From: H111-94 sp034436045
GTDB lineage: Bacteria > Chloroflexota > Ktedonobacteria > Ktedonobacterales > Ktedonobacteraceae
Length of the DNA: 41,059 bases
Assembly: GCA_034436045.1 (NCBI GenBank)
Contig: DAOTVZ010000019.1
Coordinates: 1 to 41,059 of the forward strand
Direction of reading: 5' to 3'
The position numbers were made by a program, and so were the translations under genes. Below the pieces are notes generated by a model, which made no database searches, was not told the DNA's origin, and saw only the letters and a list, made by a program, of their open reading frames with translations. Position 1 is the stretch's first letter. Each line of letters begins with the position of its first letter. Shown here in pieces: positions 17,143-27,300 of the stretch.

Positions 17143-17287
17143 TCAATTGCTTAGGAAAGGATGGCGCGCCAAAAAATCCGGCATGACATGGCTGGCCTCC
17201 TCATGAAATTCGATGAAGTAGCGATTCACCCTGTCCATACACTTCGCAGTAGAGCCGTGTGCCATCCTGTGCGGTAGCATAAGGCAT
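17143..17287 (-). pseudogene. Alpha/beta hydrolase relic with internal deletion
   Basis: From ATG 17287 (minus), preceded by GGAAGGG, the frame reads MPYATAQDGTRLYCEVYGQG, the standard opening of an alpha/beta hydrolase, then runs into a stop after 28 residues. A second frame continues at once with YFIEFHEEASHVMPDFLARH and stops a few residues later; this looks like the closing helix of the same family. The lid, the nucleophile elbow (GxSxG) and the acid/base residues are missing, so about 200 residues were deleted with loss of frame. It lies 20 bases past the Sfp-type gene in the same direction, as the last gene of the biosynthetic operon. Confidence 0.65.
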
Positions 17288-17307
17288 ATTAACACCCTTC
17301 CTCTCGT

Positions 17308-18057
17308 TCAACTATGTCGCCATTGCCAGCAGCATAACAGCCAGTCATGGCCTTCCGCCACTAATGCCCCCGCATAATCAGAGGGTGTGGGTAGCGTGTA
17401 CATTGACCAGCGTGACACTTCGCGCTCATCTTCACGACTGGCTAACAACACTGCTGGCTCATTCGGCAAGAGAGAGACATCAAAAAGATCGAGTGGCAGC
17501 GACAGGCCCAGGCCACGCGCCTTAATATATGCCTCTTTGCGCGTCCAGGCGTTATAAAAAGCTCGATGTTTTAGCGCGGGAGATAACGCACGCAACGTCT
17601 CTTGTTCGCTGGCCGAGAACACGTGGGCCGCCAATTCATCATAGGCAACACTATCGCGCATATACTCTATATCAATGCCAACCTCACGCTGCCATGCAAA
17701 CGCATAAAGCGCAAAATCACCGGAATGCGAGAGATTGAAACGCAATGCTGAAACATTTTGTGCTATAAAAGGCTTGCCATAAGCATTTTTATCCAGTTCG
17801 ATACGCAAAGGCATGACACCGGTGTAATGGCTCAGCAACAGACGCAGTACAGCACGCGCAATCGTCCAGTGCAAACGGTCGTGTTCAAAATAAAAACGTC
17901 GCGCCTGCGCCAACTCCTCTTCGGTCAACACTTGCTGATAGTGGCTCAGCATCGTCGGTACATTTAACGGTGTCAGCCAGACATGCACTTCCTTTTCCAT
18001 CAGCTCAGGTAATATTATCGGAATGTGCCACTGCTCACATACCGCCTTTTCCATCAC
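17308..18057 (-). CDS. Sfp-type 4'-phosphopantetheinyl transferase
   Basis: 249 residues, the length of Sfp. Motifs: LRFNLSHSGDFALYAF (P1 region), VGIDIEYMRD with the Mg-binding Asp and Glu, and WTRKEAYIKARGLGLSLPLD (WxxKEA) near the C-terminus. It transfers phosphopantetheine from CoA to the serine of the carrier domains (GMDS, GLDS and GASIQS in the three megaenzymes encoded upstream), converting them to active form. The GTG start overlaps the thioesterase stop (GTGATG), with GGAG seven bases before it; ATG 18054 is an equally possible start. Its place inside the operon ties it to this pathway. Confidence 0.93.
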   Translation of the reverse strand: MMEKAVCEQWHIPIILPELMEKEVHVWLTPLNVPTMLSHYQQVLTEEELAQARRFYFEHDRLHWTIARAVLRLLLSHYTGVMPLRIELDKNAYGKPFIAQNVSALRFNLSHSGDFALYAFAWQREVGIDIEYMRDSVAYDELAAHVFSASEQETLRALSPALKHRAFYNAWTRKEAYIKARGLGLSLPLDLFDVSLLPNEPAVLLASREDEREVSRWSMYTLPTPSDYAGALVAEGHDWLLCCWQWRHS

Positions 18058-18797
18058 AATAATGCTCCAAGCTGTTGCGTCAGCGTTTGCAGCAAAAGAC
18101 CTTGCTGGCTATGCAGAAAGAAGTGGTCGCCAGGAAACATGCTTAGCCTTAGAGGCAGGCGCGTATGTACCTGCCACGCCTGGAGTTCTTGCACATTGAT
18201 CTGCGTATCCTGCTCACCGCCAAAAACCGCAATTGGACACTCTAGCGGTAATTCCGCTTGATAGTGATAGGTTTCGCATAGCTCGAAATCCGCGCGTAGC
18301 ACCGGCAATACGACCTGCATCAGTTCAGCATGTTGCAAAACCGCTTGCGGCGTACCCCCCAGGCGGCACAACAGATCAATCAGTTCAGCATCGGGAAGAT
18401 TGTAGGCGGGCGCACGGCGGGCAGGCAGGTGGGGGGCACGAAAGGCCGCGACACAGAGCAACGCAGGCATGGGAAACCCATTTCGACGCAAGGAACGTGC
18501 CAGTTCAAAGCCGATCAGCGCCCCCATGCTATGACCGAAGATCACAAAAGGAACATCCAGCGCTGGCAGCAAGGCTTCGGTCAGAGCCTCGATCAGTGGA
18601 GTCAGACGGGTATAGGCCGGTTCGCGCAGGCGGTGTTCACGTCCGGGCAGGAAGAGCGGGCAGACCTCGACCTCCCAGGGGAGTTGCCTGCCCCAGTGGC
18701 GAAAGATGGATGCGCCACCTCCGGCATAGGGCAGACAAAAGAGCCTGACACGCGGTCGCTCTTTACTATGGACAAACCAGCGCTGATTGCTCTGCAT
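18054..18797 (-). CDS. Type II thioesterase (editing)
   Basis: 247 residues of the alpha/beta hydrolase fold. Opening RVRLFCLPYAGGGASIFRHW is diagnostic for type II thioesterases of PKS/NRPS loci; the nucleophile elbow is FGHSMGALIGFELA, the acid lies in FGGEQDTQIN and the histidine in FPGDHFFLHS. Such enzymes remove stalled or wrongly primed acyl groups from carrier domains. Because no thioesterase domain ends the NRPS here, a role in product release is also possible. ATG 18797 follows GAGGAG directly, eight bases after the NRPS stop; a TTG at 18827 inside the NRPS is less likely. Confidence 0.93.
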   Translation of the reverse strand: MQSNQRWFVHSKERPRVRLFCLPYAGGGASIFRHWGRQLPWEVEVCPLFLPGREHRLREPAYTRLTPLIEALTEALLPALDVPFVIFGHSMGALIGFELARSLRRNGFPMPALLCVAAFRAPHLPARRAPAYNLPDAELIDLLCRLGGTPQAVLQHAELMQVVLPVLRADFELCETYHYQAELPLECPIAVFGGEQDTQINVQELQAWQVHTRLPLRLSMFPGDHFFLHSQQGLLLQTLTQQLGALL

Positions 18798-18805
18798 AGC
18801 CTCCT

Positions 18806-21800
18806 CTAAAAGTAGTAGGTAGCGCAACCCACCTGAATACCACTGCCGACAGCAATAATCAGGCCAATATCGCCAGGCCGGGCCAATCCATGCTGTTGCG
18901 CATATTGCAGCGCATATGGGATCGATGACGTAAACAGGTCATGCTTCGCCTGCACATCAACCATCTTATCGCGCTCCACTTCTAGCATTGTGCCAAGCTT
19001 TGTGATGAAGTCCGACGAGATTTGCGGCGGCAGCACAAGCTTGACCTGCGACATATCTAGTTGCTCGATACTGAGTAATTCACACACGGCGGACTGGATA
19101 CAGCGCAGATAGTAGCTCTCAAGCTGCTCATCTTGCTCAAAGTGCAACACCATCTTGCCGTTCTCGACTACCGTGTAGGCATCGAAAGCATCAAGATATG
19201 CAGTACCATCCTTAAAGATGAAGTTGCCAAAACCTGTCTTGCCATCCGGGCTGGCATCCAGAATGACTGCCGAGCCGGTCTCTTCAAGGCCACGCAAAAC
19301 TTGCGGGCGCGTCTCGCGGTTGTTCTCAACCTCAGAGACAACAACCATCGCCCTGCTGGCCTTGCCACTCTGTATCATGGCGATAGAGGTATAGCAGGCA
19401 TCCAGGAAGCCGACCGCACCATTGAAGATATCAAACGAGAAAGTCTTGGGGTCATCCGGCGACTCAATGGTATCGTTGATGCCGAGCGTTCCAGCCACCA
19501 TTGAGGCAATCGCCGGCTCGCAGATAAAGTCATCTCGGTAGACGCCCGCGTAGATCAGCAGATCAATGTCTTTGCGCTGATACTGTGAGCTTCCCAGGCA
19601 CTGTTCAGCCGCCACACGCACCATTTCAAGTGTCTCGCGCCGCACCTGAGCATCTAGCGGCATCGTACCAACACTTTCGACGCGAATGCGCCGGTTGGGC
19701 GGCAGCAGGAAAAGCGGTTTCTCCTCAGTCGCCACCTTCTCCGGTCGCCAGGTGCCGGTAGAGGCGCGGCGCAAGCGATCCGGCAGATCATCAAAGGTGT
19801 AGATGGCAGTGCCGATGTTGACGCCGGAACCCGTGACGCCAAAGACGACGTTGCTGTGGGACTTGATGCGATTCGCAAGAATGCTATCCATCAGCGCGAC
19901 GGTATGCGTGGTCGTCGCAGTATTGCCGCGCTCGGCGATGTTGTTAATCAGATTGCCCTCGTGACAGACCTCTCTGCCGAAGTAGCTGTTGATCTCGCGG
20001 CCTGCATCATAGATCGTCATCTTTGAGGTCTGGTGCATCACGATATGCTGGAACGCATCATGTGGCCAGCCTGAACGAGCGATCACCCGCGCCGCGTGCG
20101 CAACTGCCTGCTGAATATTGACAGCAGAGACTTTTACCGAGTCAGTATACATGATTGCGCCGCCGTGCGCCTTGTCCGTCGCTTTGGCGATACATAGATC
20201 ATAGTAGCGGCCAAGTGTAAACATCTCGAACTCGTGGAAACCTATCGACGTATCCGCCGTCGCCTCTAAAATCACCGCCGCACCCGCGTCACCGACGGTC
20301 AGACAGGCCATGCGCGAGTCCAGGTAGCCCTCGATCTCCTTCTGCGCCGTCTTTGTCAGATGCGTAATATATTCGCCGCTGACGACCAGGCCGCGTCGAA
20401 TCAGACCGGCCTTGAGGAAGGCATCAACGATATACATGCCCGTGAACATACCGGTGCAGGCATTGGAGATGTCGAAGACAAGCGCATTGCTAAAACCAAA
20501 GTGTTGTTGCAGCATCGCCGCCGTCGATGGCTCAAAGGTGACATGCGCGTCGGGGCCATTGTAGCGCGAGATGCTGCTACAAATCACCAGGTCAATATCC
20601 TGTGGATTATACTTTGAGTTACTCAGGCAATGCTCGACCGCCTTTTTCGCCAGATCAACGGCGAACTCGGTTTCACCTGCCATGCGTCGATGCTTGATGC
20701 CGGTCAATTGCTCAAGCGGGAAACGAATAGGGGTCTCGCACTGCGCCAGCACATCCTTCGTCGAAACGATCTTCGGTGGCAGGTAAACGCCCATACTCTC
20801 GATCAGCATATGTTGCGGTGCCTGCCCCTTACTCTGCTCCGGTTGCTCCTTCTCCATAGAGACGGGATTTGTCACGTCCTGACTTATCACTTCCGTTCGC
20901 TTTGCCTCACCCTGACTCATCACATCCTGCTGTACCGGAGCCGGTGTCGCTGGAGCAGGTGACACAGCGGCCTTCGATTGAATGAGTGCGGCCAGTTCAG
21001 CAATCGTCTGATGCTCAAACAGTTGCTCAGGGGCCAGGTGGATACCGGCCTCGCCCATTTTCGTGATGACCTGCAAGCTCTGAATCGACGCACCGCCCAG
21101 ATCGAAGAAGTTGTCGTGGATGCCCACTTTATCGATGCCCAGTACTTCGGCCCAGATGTTCGCCAGCAGTTCCTCCGTCGGCGTGCGTGGAGCCTCATAC
21201 TCCGCCTCCAGATCGGGACGCACGCCTTCCGGTCGGGGCAGCGCAGCGCGATCAACCTTGCCGTTTGGTGTGACGGGCAACGCATCTATGAAGACAAACG
21301 CGGCAGGAATCATCTCTTGCGGCAGATGCTCTTTCAGATAGGTGCGTATCTCCTCAATCGCTACACGCTGATAGGCATACGCCTGTTTCAGCACAAGATA
21401 GGCCACGAGCCGCTTATTGCCGGGCGTATCCTCGCGTGCGACCACCACCACCTCTTTCACCGGCGGATACTGAGCCAGCGTCGCCTCAACCTCACCCAGC
21501 TCAATGCGCACACCGCGTATTTTTACCTGGTGGTCAATACGGCCCAGGTACTCAATCGCGCCGTCTGGTCGGTAGCGGGCCAGGTCGCCGGTCTTGTAGA
21601 GCCGCGCACCAGGCTGCGTGCTGAAAGGGTCAGGAATGAACTTTTCCCTGGTGAGTTCTGGTCGATTGAAGTAGCCGCGCGCCAGACCAACACCACCGAT
21701 ATGTAGCTCACCTGCCACACCTACTGGCACGGGCTGTAGCGCCGGATTGAGAATGTAGAGCTGGATATTAGAGATTGGGTAGCCAAGTGGCACCACAGGC

Positions 21801-24304
21801 GTGTCGCTATTACGCTGGCACGTCCAGTGCGACACGTCGATAGCCGCCTCGGTCGGGCCATAGAGATTATAGAGGTTGACTTCTGGATCGGGGAAGGCAG
21901 CAAAGAAACGCTGTTGCAGTTCAAAACTTAGCGCTTCGCCGCTACAGATTACGCGCCTCAAGCTGGTGCAGCGCGCCACATCAGGTTGTGACAGGAACAT
22001 GGCAAGCATGGAAGGCACGAAATGCACGGTCGTGACTTTCTGCTCTTCGATCAGCGAGATCATGTAGGCCGGGTCTTGATGACCACGCGGGCGCGCAATC
22101 ACCATCGACGCGCCGGTGAGCAGGGGCCAGAAGAACTCCCATCCGGCCACATCAAAGCCAAACGGCGTTTTCTGCATGACACGATCAGCAGGAGTCAATT
22201 GATATGCCTCTTGCATCCAATGCAGACGATTGACCAGGGCGCGGTGAATGTTCATAACACCCTTTGGCTTGCCGGTTGAGCCAGAAGTGTAGATCATATA
22301 GATCAGATTCTCCGGCTTCACAGAACTGGTTGGATTCTGCACCGACTGCTGCGCGAAAAGTTCCTGCTGATCTAAGCAAAGAACGTGCATGCCTTGCTGC
22401 GATATCTGTTCGCGCAAATGGCTCTGTGTCAGGATGATCGAGAGGTTAGCATCCTGCATCATATAGGCAATGCGCTCGGCTGGATAGGTCGGATCGAGTG
22501 GCACATAGGCCCCCCCGGCCTTGAGAATAGCCAGTAACGCAATGACCATCTCAAAGGAGCGCTCCATGTAGACGCCAACCAGCGTATCCGGCCCCACCTT
22601 GAGCGATTGTAAGATATGCGCAACCTGGTTGGCACGTCGATTAAGTTCGGCATAGCTGATCGCTTGCCCCTCAAAGATCAGCGCAACAGCATCCGGTGTA
22701 CGTTCAACCTGCGCTTCGATAAGCTGATGAATGGTGCTATGAGCCGGGAAATCGCGCCGCGTATTATTCCAATCGATCAGCAACATGCGCCGCTCCGCCT
22801 TAGTCAACATGGGCAACTCCTGCACATGCTGTGTCGGCTGCGCGACAATGCTCTCCAGCAGCGTTAAGAAATGCTGCTCCATGCGCGCCATCGTTTGCGG
22901 CTCGAACAGATCCACGTTGTAGCGGAAATCGGCGGAGAGCGAGTCTTCCAGTTCAAAAATGGTCAGCGTGAGGTCGAAGGGCGCGCCTTGCTGACCGACA
23001 GCAAATGGCTCGAACTGTGGCAGAGCTTGCAACAGACCATTCAGGCCTTGACCATTGCCCTGCGCGAATTGCGCAATAGCAGAGGCCAGATCACCCTGCA
23101 CGCGCGGCTTATCCCAGATGAACAGCGTCTGAATCAGTGGCGAATAGCTCGGATCGCGTTTGGGCTGAAGCTTCTCGACCAGCAGTGGAAAGGGATAATC
23201 CTGATGCTCCAGCGCCTCGATAACCGTCTGCCGCATCTGCGCCAACAGTTCTCTAAAGGTGGGATTACCAGCAAAGTTAGCGCGCAAGACGACAGGATTA
23301 GCCAAATAGCCGATGATTTTCTGGTGCTGAGCCAGGTTACGGCCCAACGTGGGTGTACCAAGCAGCACATCATCCTGGTCGGTATAGCGATAGAGCAGCG
23401 TCGTGAAGGCAGTCAGCACGAGCGTGAACAGCGTGACCTGTTCATTTTGCGCCAGTTGCTTCAAACGGCGGGCTATCTCGTCACTGATCTTAAAACTGTG
23501 CGACGCCCCTTTATATGTCTGTACCACAGGACGCGGCTTATCTGTTGGCAGGTGCAATACGGGTAATTCGCCCGCCAACTTCTGCTGCCAGTAGCGCCAG
23601 TGTCGCTCACCCTCCGCACTGGCCAGCATCGTCTCTTGCCAGCGCAGATAGTCGGTGAAATGAGCATTCACGGGTAGTAGGGGAGCCTGCACCCCACTGA
23701 TGTAGGCCGCATATAGCAAGCCAAGCTCGCCAATCAGCACATCTAGCGACCAGAGATCGGCCACGATATGGTGAATGGTCAGGGCCAGCACCGCTTCACG
23801 CTCAGAACGACGGTAGATGGTCAGGCGCAGCAACGGCCCCGTTTCCAGTTGAAAGGGGCGATTGCCCTCCAGATTCACCTGTGCGCGCAACTCGTCCTCA
23901 CTCCAGTGAGAGGCATCAATGACCGTAATCGGCACACGCATCTGCCGATTATAGTGCTGCACCGGTTCTTTGCCTTCCATGCTATACGTCGCTGTCAAGA
24001 TCGGATAGCGTTGTAACAGAGTATCGACAGCGCGCTGCAACGCCTCAATATCAATCGTGGGAGCGTGATTGATCACGTCCGCATACAAACGAGCAGCGTA
24101 TAACAGATTATAAGCCGCGCTAGCGGGGGCCAGCCGATACAGAAACCACAGAGCGCGCTGCCCCTTTGAGAGGGCATATGCCTCCTGTACCTGCTGCTTC
24201 TGTGAACTCTGCGCAGAGTCAATCTTTTTACGCAGCAATTGAGCCAGTAGCGCCCGTTTCTCTTCAGGAGAAAGTTCACTTAACTTTTTTGATACATCAC
24301 TCAC
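18806..24304 (-). CDS. NRPS module with terminal tandem KASIII domains: C-A(Ser)-PCP-KASIII-KASIII*
   Basis: 1832 residues. Residues 1-30 are an LSPEEKRALLAQLL-type docking helix. Condensation domain about 45-470, with HHIVADLWS (HHxxxD intact). Adenylation about 515-1020 with YTSGSTGKPKG, YGPTEAA and the A4-A5 residues reading D,V,W,H,I,S,L,I,D plus Lys, nine of ten like the serine code as I remember it. Carrier domain about 1085-1155 (FDLGGASIQSL). After a Pro/Ala/Gln linker, KASIII-1 (about 1166-1510) has the FabH triad Cys1283 (DISNACTG), His1424 (VMHQTS) and Asn1461 (ERGNTA). KASIII-2 (about 1540-1832) keeps the fold, but these positions are Ala1630, Pro and Phe. No thioesterase or reductase domain. 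The GTG start overlaps the preceding stop (GTGA). Confidence 0.92.
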   Translation of the reverse strand: MSDVSKKLSELSPEEKRALLAQLLRKKIDSAQSSQKQQVQEAYALSKGQRALWFLYRLAPASAAYNLLYAARLYADVINHAPTIDIEALQRAVDTLLQRYPILTATYSMEGKEPVQHYNRQMRVPITVIDASHWSEDELRAQVNLEGNRPFQLETGPLLRLTIYRRSEREAVLALTIHHIVADLWSLDVLIGELGLLYAAYISGVQAPLLPVNAHFTDYLRWQETMLASAEGERHWRYWQQKLAGELPVLHLPTDKPRPVVQTYKGASHSFKISDEIARRLKQLAQNEQVTLFTLVLTAFTTLLYRYTDQDDVLLGTPTLGRNLAQHQKIIGYLANPVVLRANFAGNPTFRELLAQMRQTVIEALEHQDYPFPLLVEKLQPKRDPSYSPLIQTLFIWDKPRVQGDLASAIAQFAQGNGQGLNGLLQALPQFEPFAVGQQGAPFDLTLTIFELEDSLSADFRYNVDLFEPQTMARMEQHFLTLLESIVAQPTQHVQELPMLTKAERRMLLIDWNNTRRDFPAHSTIHQLIEAQVERTPDAVALIFEGQAISYAELNRRANQVAHILQSLKVGPDTLVGVYMERSFEMVIALLAILKAGGAYVPLDPTYPAERIAYMMQDANLSIILTQSHLREQISQQGMHVLCLDQQELFAQQSVQNPTSSVKPENLIYMIYTSGSTGKPKGVMNIHRALVNRLHWMQEAYQLTPADRVMQKTPFGFDVAGWEFFWPLLTGASMVIARPRGHQDPAYMISLIEEQKVTTVHFVPSMLAMFLSQPDVARCTSLRRVICSGEALSFELQQRFFAAFPDPEVNLYNLYGPTEAAIDVSHWTCQRNSDTPVVPLGYPISNIQLYILNPALQPVPVGVAGELHIGGVGLARGYFNRPELTREKFIPDPFSTQPGARLYKTGDLARYRPDGAIEYLGRIDHQVKIRGVRIELGEVEATLAQYPPVKEVVVVAREDTPGNKRLVAYLVLKQAYAYQRVAIEEIRTYLKEHLPQEMIPAAFVFIDALPVTPNGKVDRAALPRPEGVRPDLEAEYEAPRTPTEELLANIWAEVLGIDKVGIHDNFFDLGGASIQSLQVITKMGEAGIHLAPEQLFEHQTIAELAALIQSKAAVSPAPATPAPVQQDVMSQGEAKRTEVISQDVTNPVSMEKEQPEQSKGQAPQHMLIESMGVYLPPKIVSTKDVLAQCETPIRFPLEQLTGIKHRRMAGETEFAVDLAKKAVEHCLSNSKYNPQDIDLVICSSISRYNGPDAHVTFEPSTAAMLQQHFGFSNALVFDISNACTGMFTGMYIVDAFLKAGLIRRGLVVSGEYITHLTKTAQKEIEGYLDSRMACLTVGDAGAAVILEATADTSIGFHEFEMFTLGRYYDLCIAKATDKAHGGAIMYTDSVKVSAVNIQQAVAHAARVIARSGWPHDAFQHIVMHQTSKMTIYDAGREINSYFGREVCHEGNLINNIAERGNTATTTHTVALMDSILANRIKSHSNVVFGVTGSGVNIGTAIYTFDDLPDRLRRASTGTWRPEKVATEEKPLFLLPPNRRIRVESVGTMPLDAQVRRETLEMVRVAAEQCLGSSQYQRKDIDLLIYAGVYRDDFICEPAIASMVAGTLGINDTIESPDDPKTFSFDIFNGAVGFLDACYTSIAMIQSGKASRAMVVVSEVENNRETRPQVLRGLEETGSAVILDASPDGKTGFGNFIFKDGTAYLDAFDAYTVVENGKMVLHFEQDEQLESYYLRCIQSAVCELLSIEQLDMSQVKLVLPPQISSDFITKLGTMLEVERDKMVDVQAKHDLFTSSIPYALQYAQQHGLARPGDIGLIIAVGSGIQVGCATYYF

Positions 24305-27300
24305 TGTAAAGATTCCTCTTCCTGTACAAGCTCTTTGAGCAGGGAGTCTACCTCACTTTCCGAAAGCTGCTCAATCTGATTCAGCAGTTGGGTCACATCC
24401 TGCTGACGCTGCCCCTGAGTAGCCTGTACATGACCGTTGGTTTGTTCTTTGTGACCATTCGTCGGCTCAACTGGCCCCTCAGACTCTCCTTTCGTGGGAG
24501 CCGCATCCCCATGCTCTTCCGTCATCATAGAACCGAGCAGATGCTGCACCTCATCATCGGAAAGTTGATCCAGTTGTGCCAACAACTGTTCTGCCTCACG
24601 CTGGGTCAATGCACTGCTCGTATCAGTTCGCGTTGCTTCTGACGCCTGAGCAGGTATCATTGGCAAACCGACTTCCGCCAGCAAAGGCAATAATTGTCCG
24701 GCAAACTGACTGATACTTGGCCCTTGTAACAATAGGATAATCGGTATGTGAATGCCCAGTTCTAACTCAACATTGTTCTTTAATTCTATCGCCATCAGCG
24801 AGTCCAGGCCAAGTGTGGTCAACGGCTGCTGAAGATCGATGCGGGACGGAGAGAGCCGCAGCACCGTCGCTACTTTTTCACACAGGTACGTCTCCAGCAC
24901 CTGCTGCCGTGCCGATGCTTCAACTGCCGCAAGCTGGTGTTGAATAGAGCTTTGGGCCGGGGTAGTTACTGACCAGTCACTATCAGCGACTATCGCATCG
25001 ATCAGGTGGGCAAACAGGGGAAGATTGGCAAGCTGCGAGTAAAATTGCCGCAAGAGACGCCAGTCAAGTTTCAATACGCCAACCTGCGCTACCGACTGCG
25101 GAATGAGCAACTCCAGCGCAGCCAGCACCTGCGCAGGCGTAATACGCTGAATGCCATGTGTCTCCCAATATTCATGCACGCGCAGACCTTCCGAGGTCGC
25201 ACCAAAGCCTGCCTCCGACACCGCACCCCAATCAACGCTGAGAGCCGGTTGTCCTTGCGAGCGTAAATAGTGGGCAAAGGCATCCAGGAAGGCACCGGCC
25301 GCCGCGTAATTACCCTGCGCAGCCGAGCCAAAGAGCGAGGCCCCGGACGAGAAGAGGACGATGAAATCTGGCTTATCCTGCTTCAGCAGCGTATATAGCA
25401 ACCATGTACCGACGACTTTAGGGCCAAAGACCGCTTTCACGGCGGCTTGATCCAGATTGAGCAAGGGGCGCACCAGCGATTGCCCCTGTTGATCCTGCCA
25501 GACCGAGGCTGCGTGGAAAATGCCACGCACGCGCGGATACTGTTCCTGCTGTAACTCCTGTACAAAGGCGGTCAATTGTGCCTGATTAGCAACATCAACC
25601 GCCGCGTAACGCACCTGCGCGCCCATCGCCTCCAGCTCGCGCAGATAGACAATCTGTTGAGCCATGCGCGAACCGGTCGGCACGCTTCCCCACTCGCTAC
25701 GAGCAGGTAAGCGCGTTCGGCCAAGTAAAATCAGGTGACGCGCACCTTTCTGTACCAGCCAGCGCGCTACAGCGAAGCCCAGGCCCCACAGGCCACCTGT
25801 AATCAGATAGCTGCCATCCGCGTGGATTGGTAGAGGACGAGGTGACCACCTTTCACTGCGTACCATACGCGCCACATAGCTCTGCCCTCGACGAAACGCG
25901 ATCTGATCTTCACTGTGTTGCCGCAAAAACACCTCAAGCAGTTGTGTCGCCATTGTCTCATTGGTCGCCTGCGGATCAATGTCAATTAATCCTCCCCACA
26001 GTTCAGGGTGTTCGATAGCACAGGTTTTGCCCAGGCCCCATAGAGGTGCCTGTGCGATAGCTAACGGCGCATCATCGACAGGTTGCGCCCCGGCGGTTAC
26101 ACACCAGAAACGTGCATGTTGCGCCCCTGTTGTCTTGACCATCGCCTGTAACAAATTGAGCGCGCTACCCACTCCTAATCCTTGCTGATTTTCCAGTGCT
26201 GCACTATCCAACTCCGCTGTAGTCGCTATATCCAGGCTCCACAGGTGAACAACCGTGCGCAGCGGCCTGGCATCAAAGGCCAGCAGATCAGAGAGCAAGC
26301 GCTGCATATGTTCTGGATGGTCGGGATTGAGCCGATACTGCTCGCCCGCGCGCACCACCTGATAGCTATAGCCGGGCGCTACCTCGATAACATGTCCGCC
26401 GCGCACGCGCAACTGATCAGCAACATGCTGACCAATTCCTTTGCTATCTATCAGCACCAGCCACCTGCCGTCAACAGAACCGCTAAGGGGCGCATGCTCT
26501 ATCGCTGCTGGCTCCCAGCGCAATTCATAGAACAAACTCTCGTCCAGTTGTACCGGAACAGGCTGGGATGGCGACTGAGCCGACAGTGCTGAACGTTGCA
26601 GCCGCAAACCCTTCGCTTCCGCCAGCAGTTGACCGTTGGAATCCAGCAAATGTACATCGCCCTCAAAGACACTCGCCTGAGCGCCAGTCCCGCTTGTTAA
26701 GGTTACATGACTCCAGACAGACTGGTCTGGCCGACGATAAAGCCGGAAACTCCGCAAGCCTGTCGGCAGATACAGCGCCTCTTCCTGACCAACACCCATC
26801 GCAGTCGGCAGAGATGCAATCATGACTTGAAAGCAGGCATCGAGCAAGGCCGGATGAATCTGATAATGCGCAGCATCTTGCACAAGATTTGCAGGCAGAC
26901 GTATATAGCCCAACGCCTCGCCAACGCGCCGCCAGAGTTGTTCTATGCCACGAAAACTGGTCGAGAGCTGAATACCAAACGTCTCCAAACGCTGATAAAA
27001 CACATCCAGCGCCACCGCCTCCTGACAACGCTGCCGAATCGCCTGCAATATATTCGCCGGTTGGGACTCCACCTGCGTCTGGGGCTGTGACGAAGAAATA
27101 ACAGGTGCAGATGATGATTGCCCTGTTGAATCATTTGCGACTTTTGTTGCTTCTGCCACCTCCGCTGTCTCTCTCGTCTTGTACAGCTCTTTCAGTGTAT
27201 TGAGGTAGGGCAAGCTCCGTAACACCAGTTCAGGCTCCAGCCCGAAATCCATCTGGCAAGCCACTTCCGTCACGCCAATGGCTTTCAAACGGGCGATAAC

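Noticed and set aside
20978..21706. 242-residue plus-strand open frame inside the NRPS gene (similarly 22871-23566)
   Set aside because: Antisense to the adenylation and condensation domains, no start signals, no recognisable motifs.
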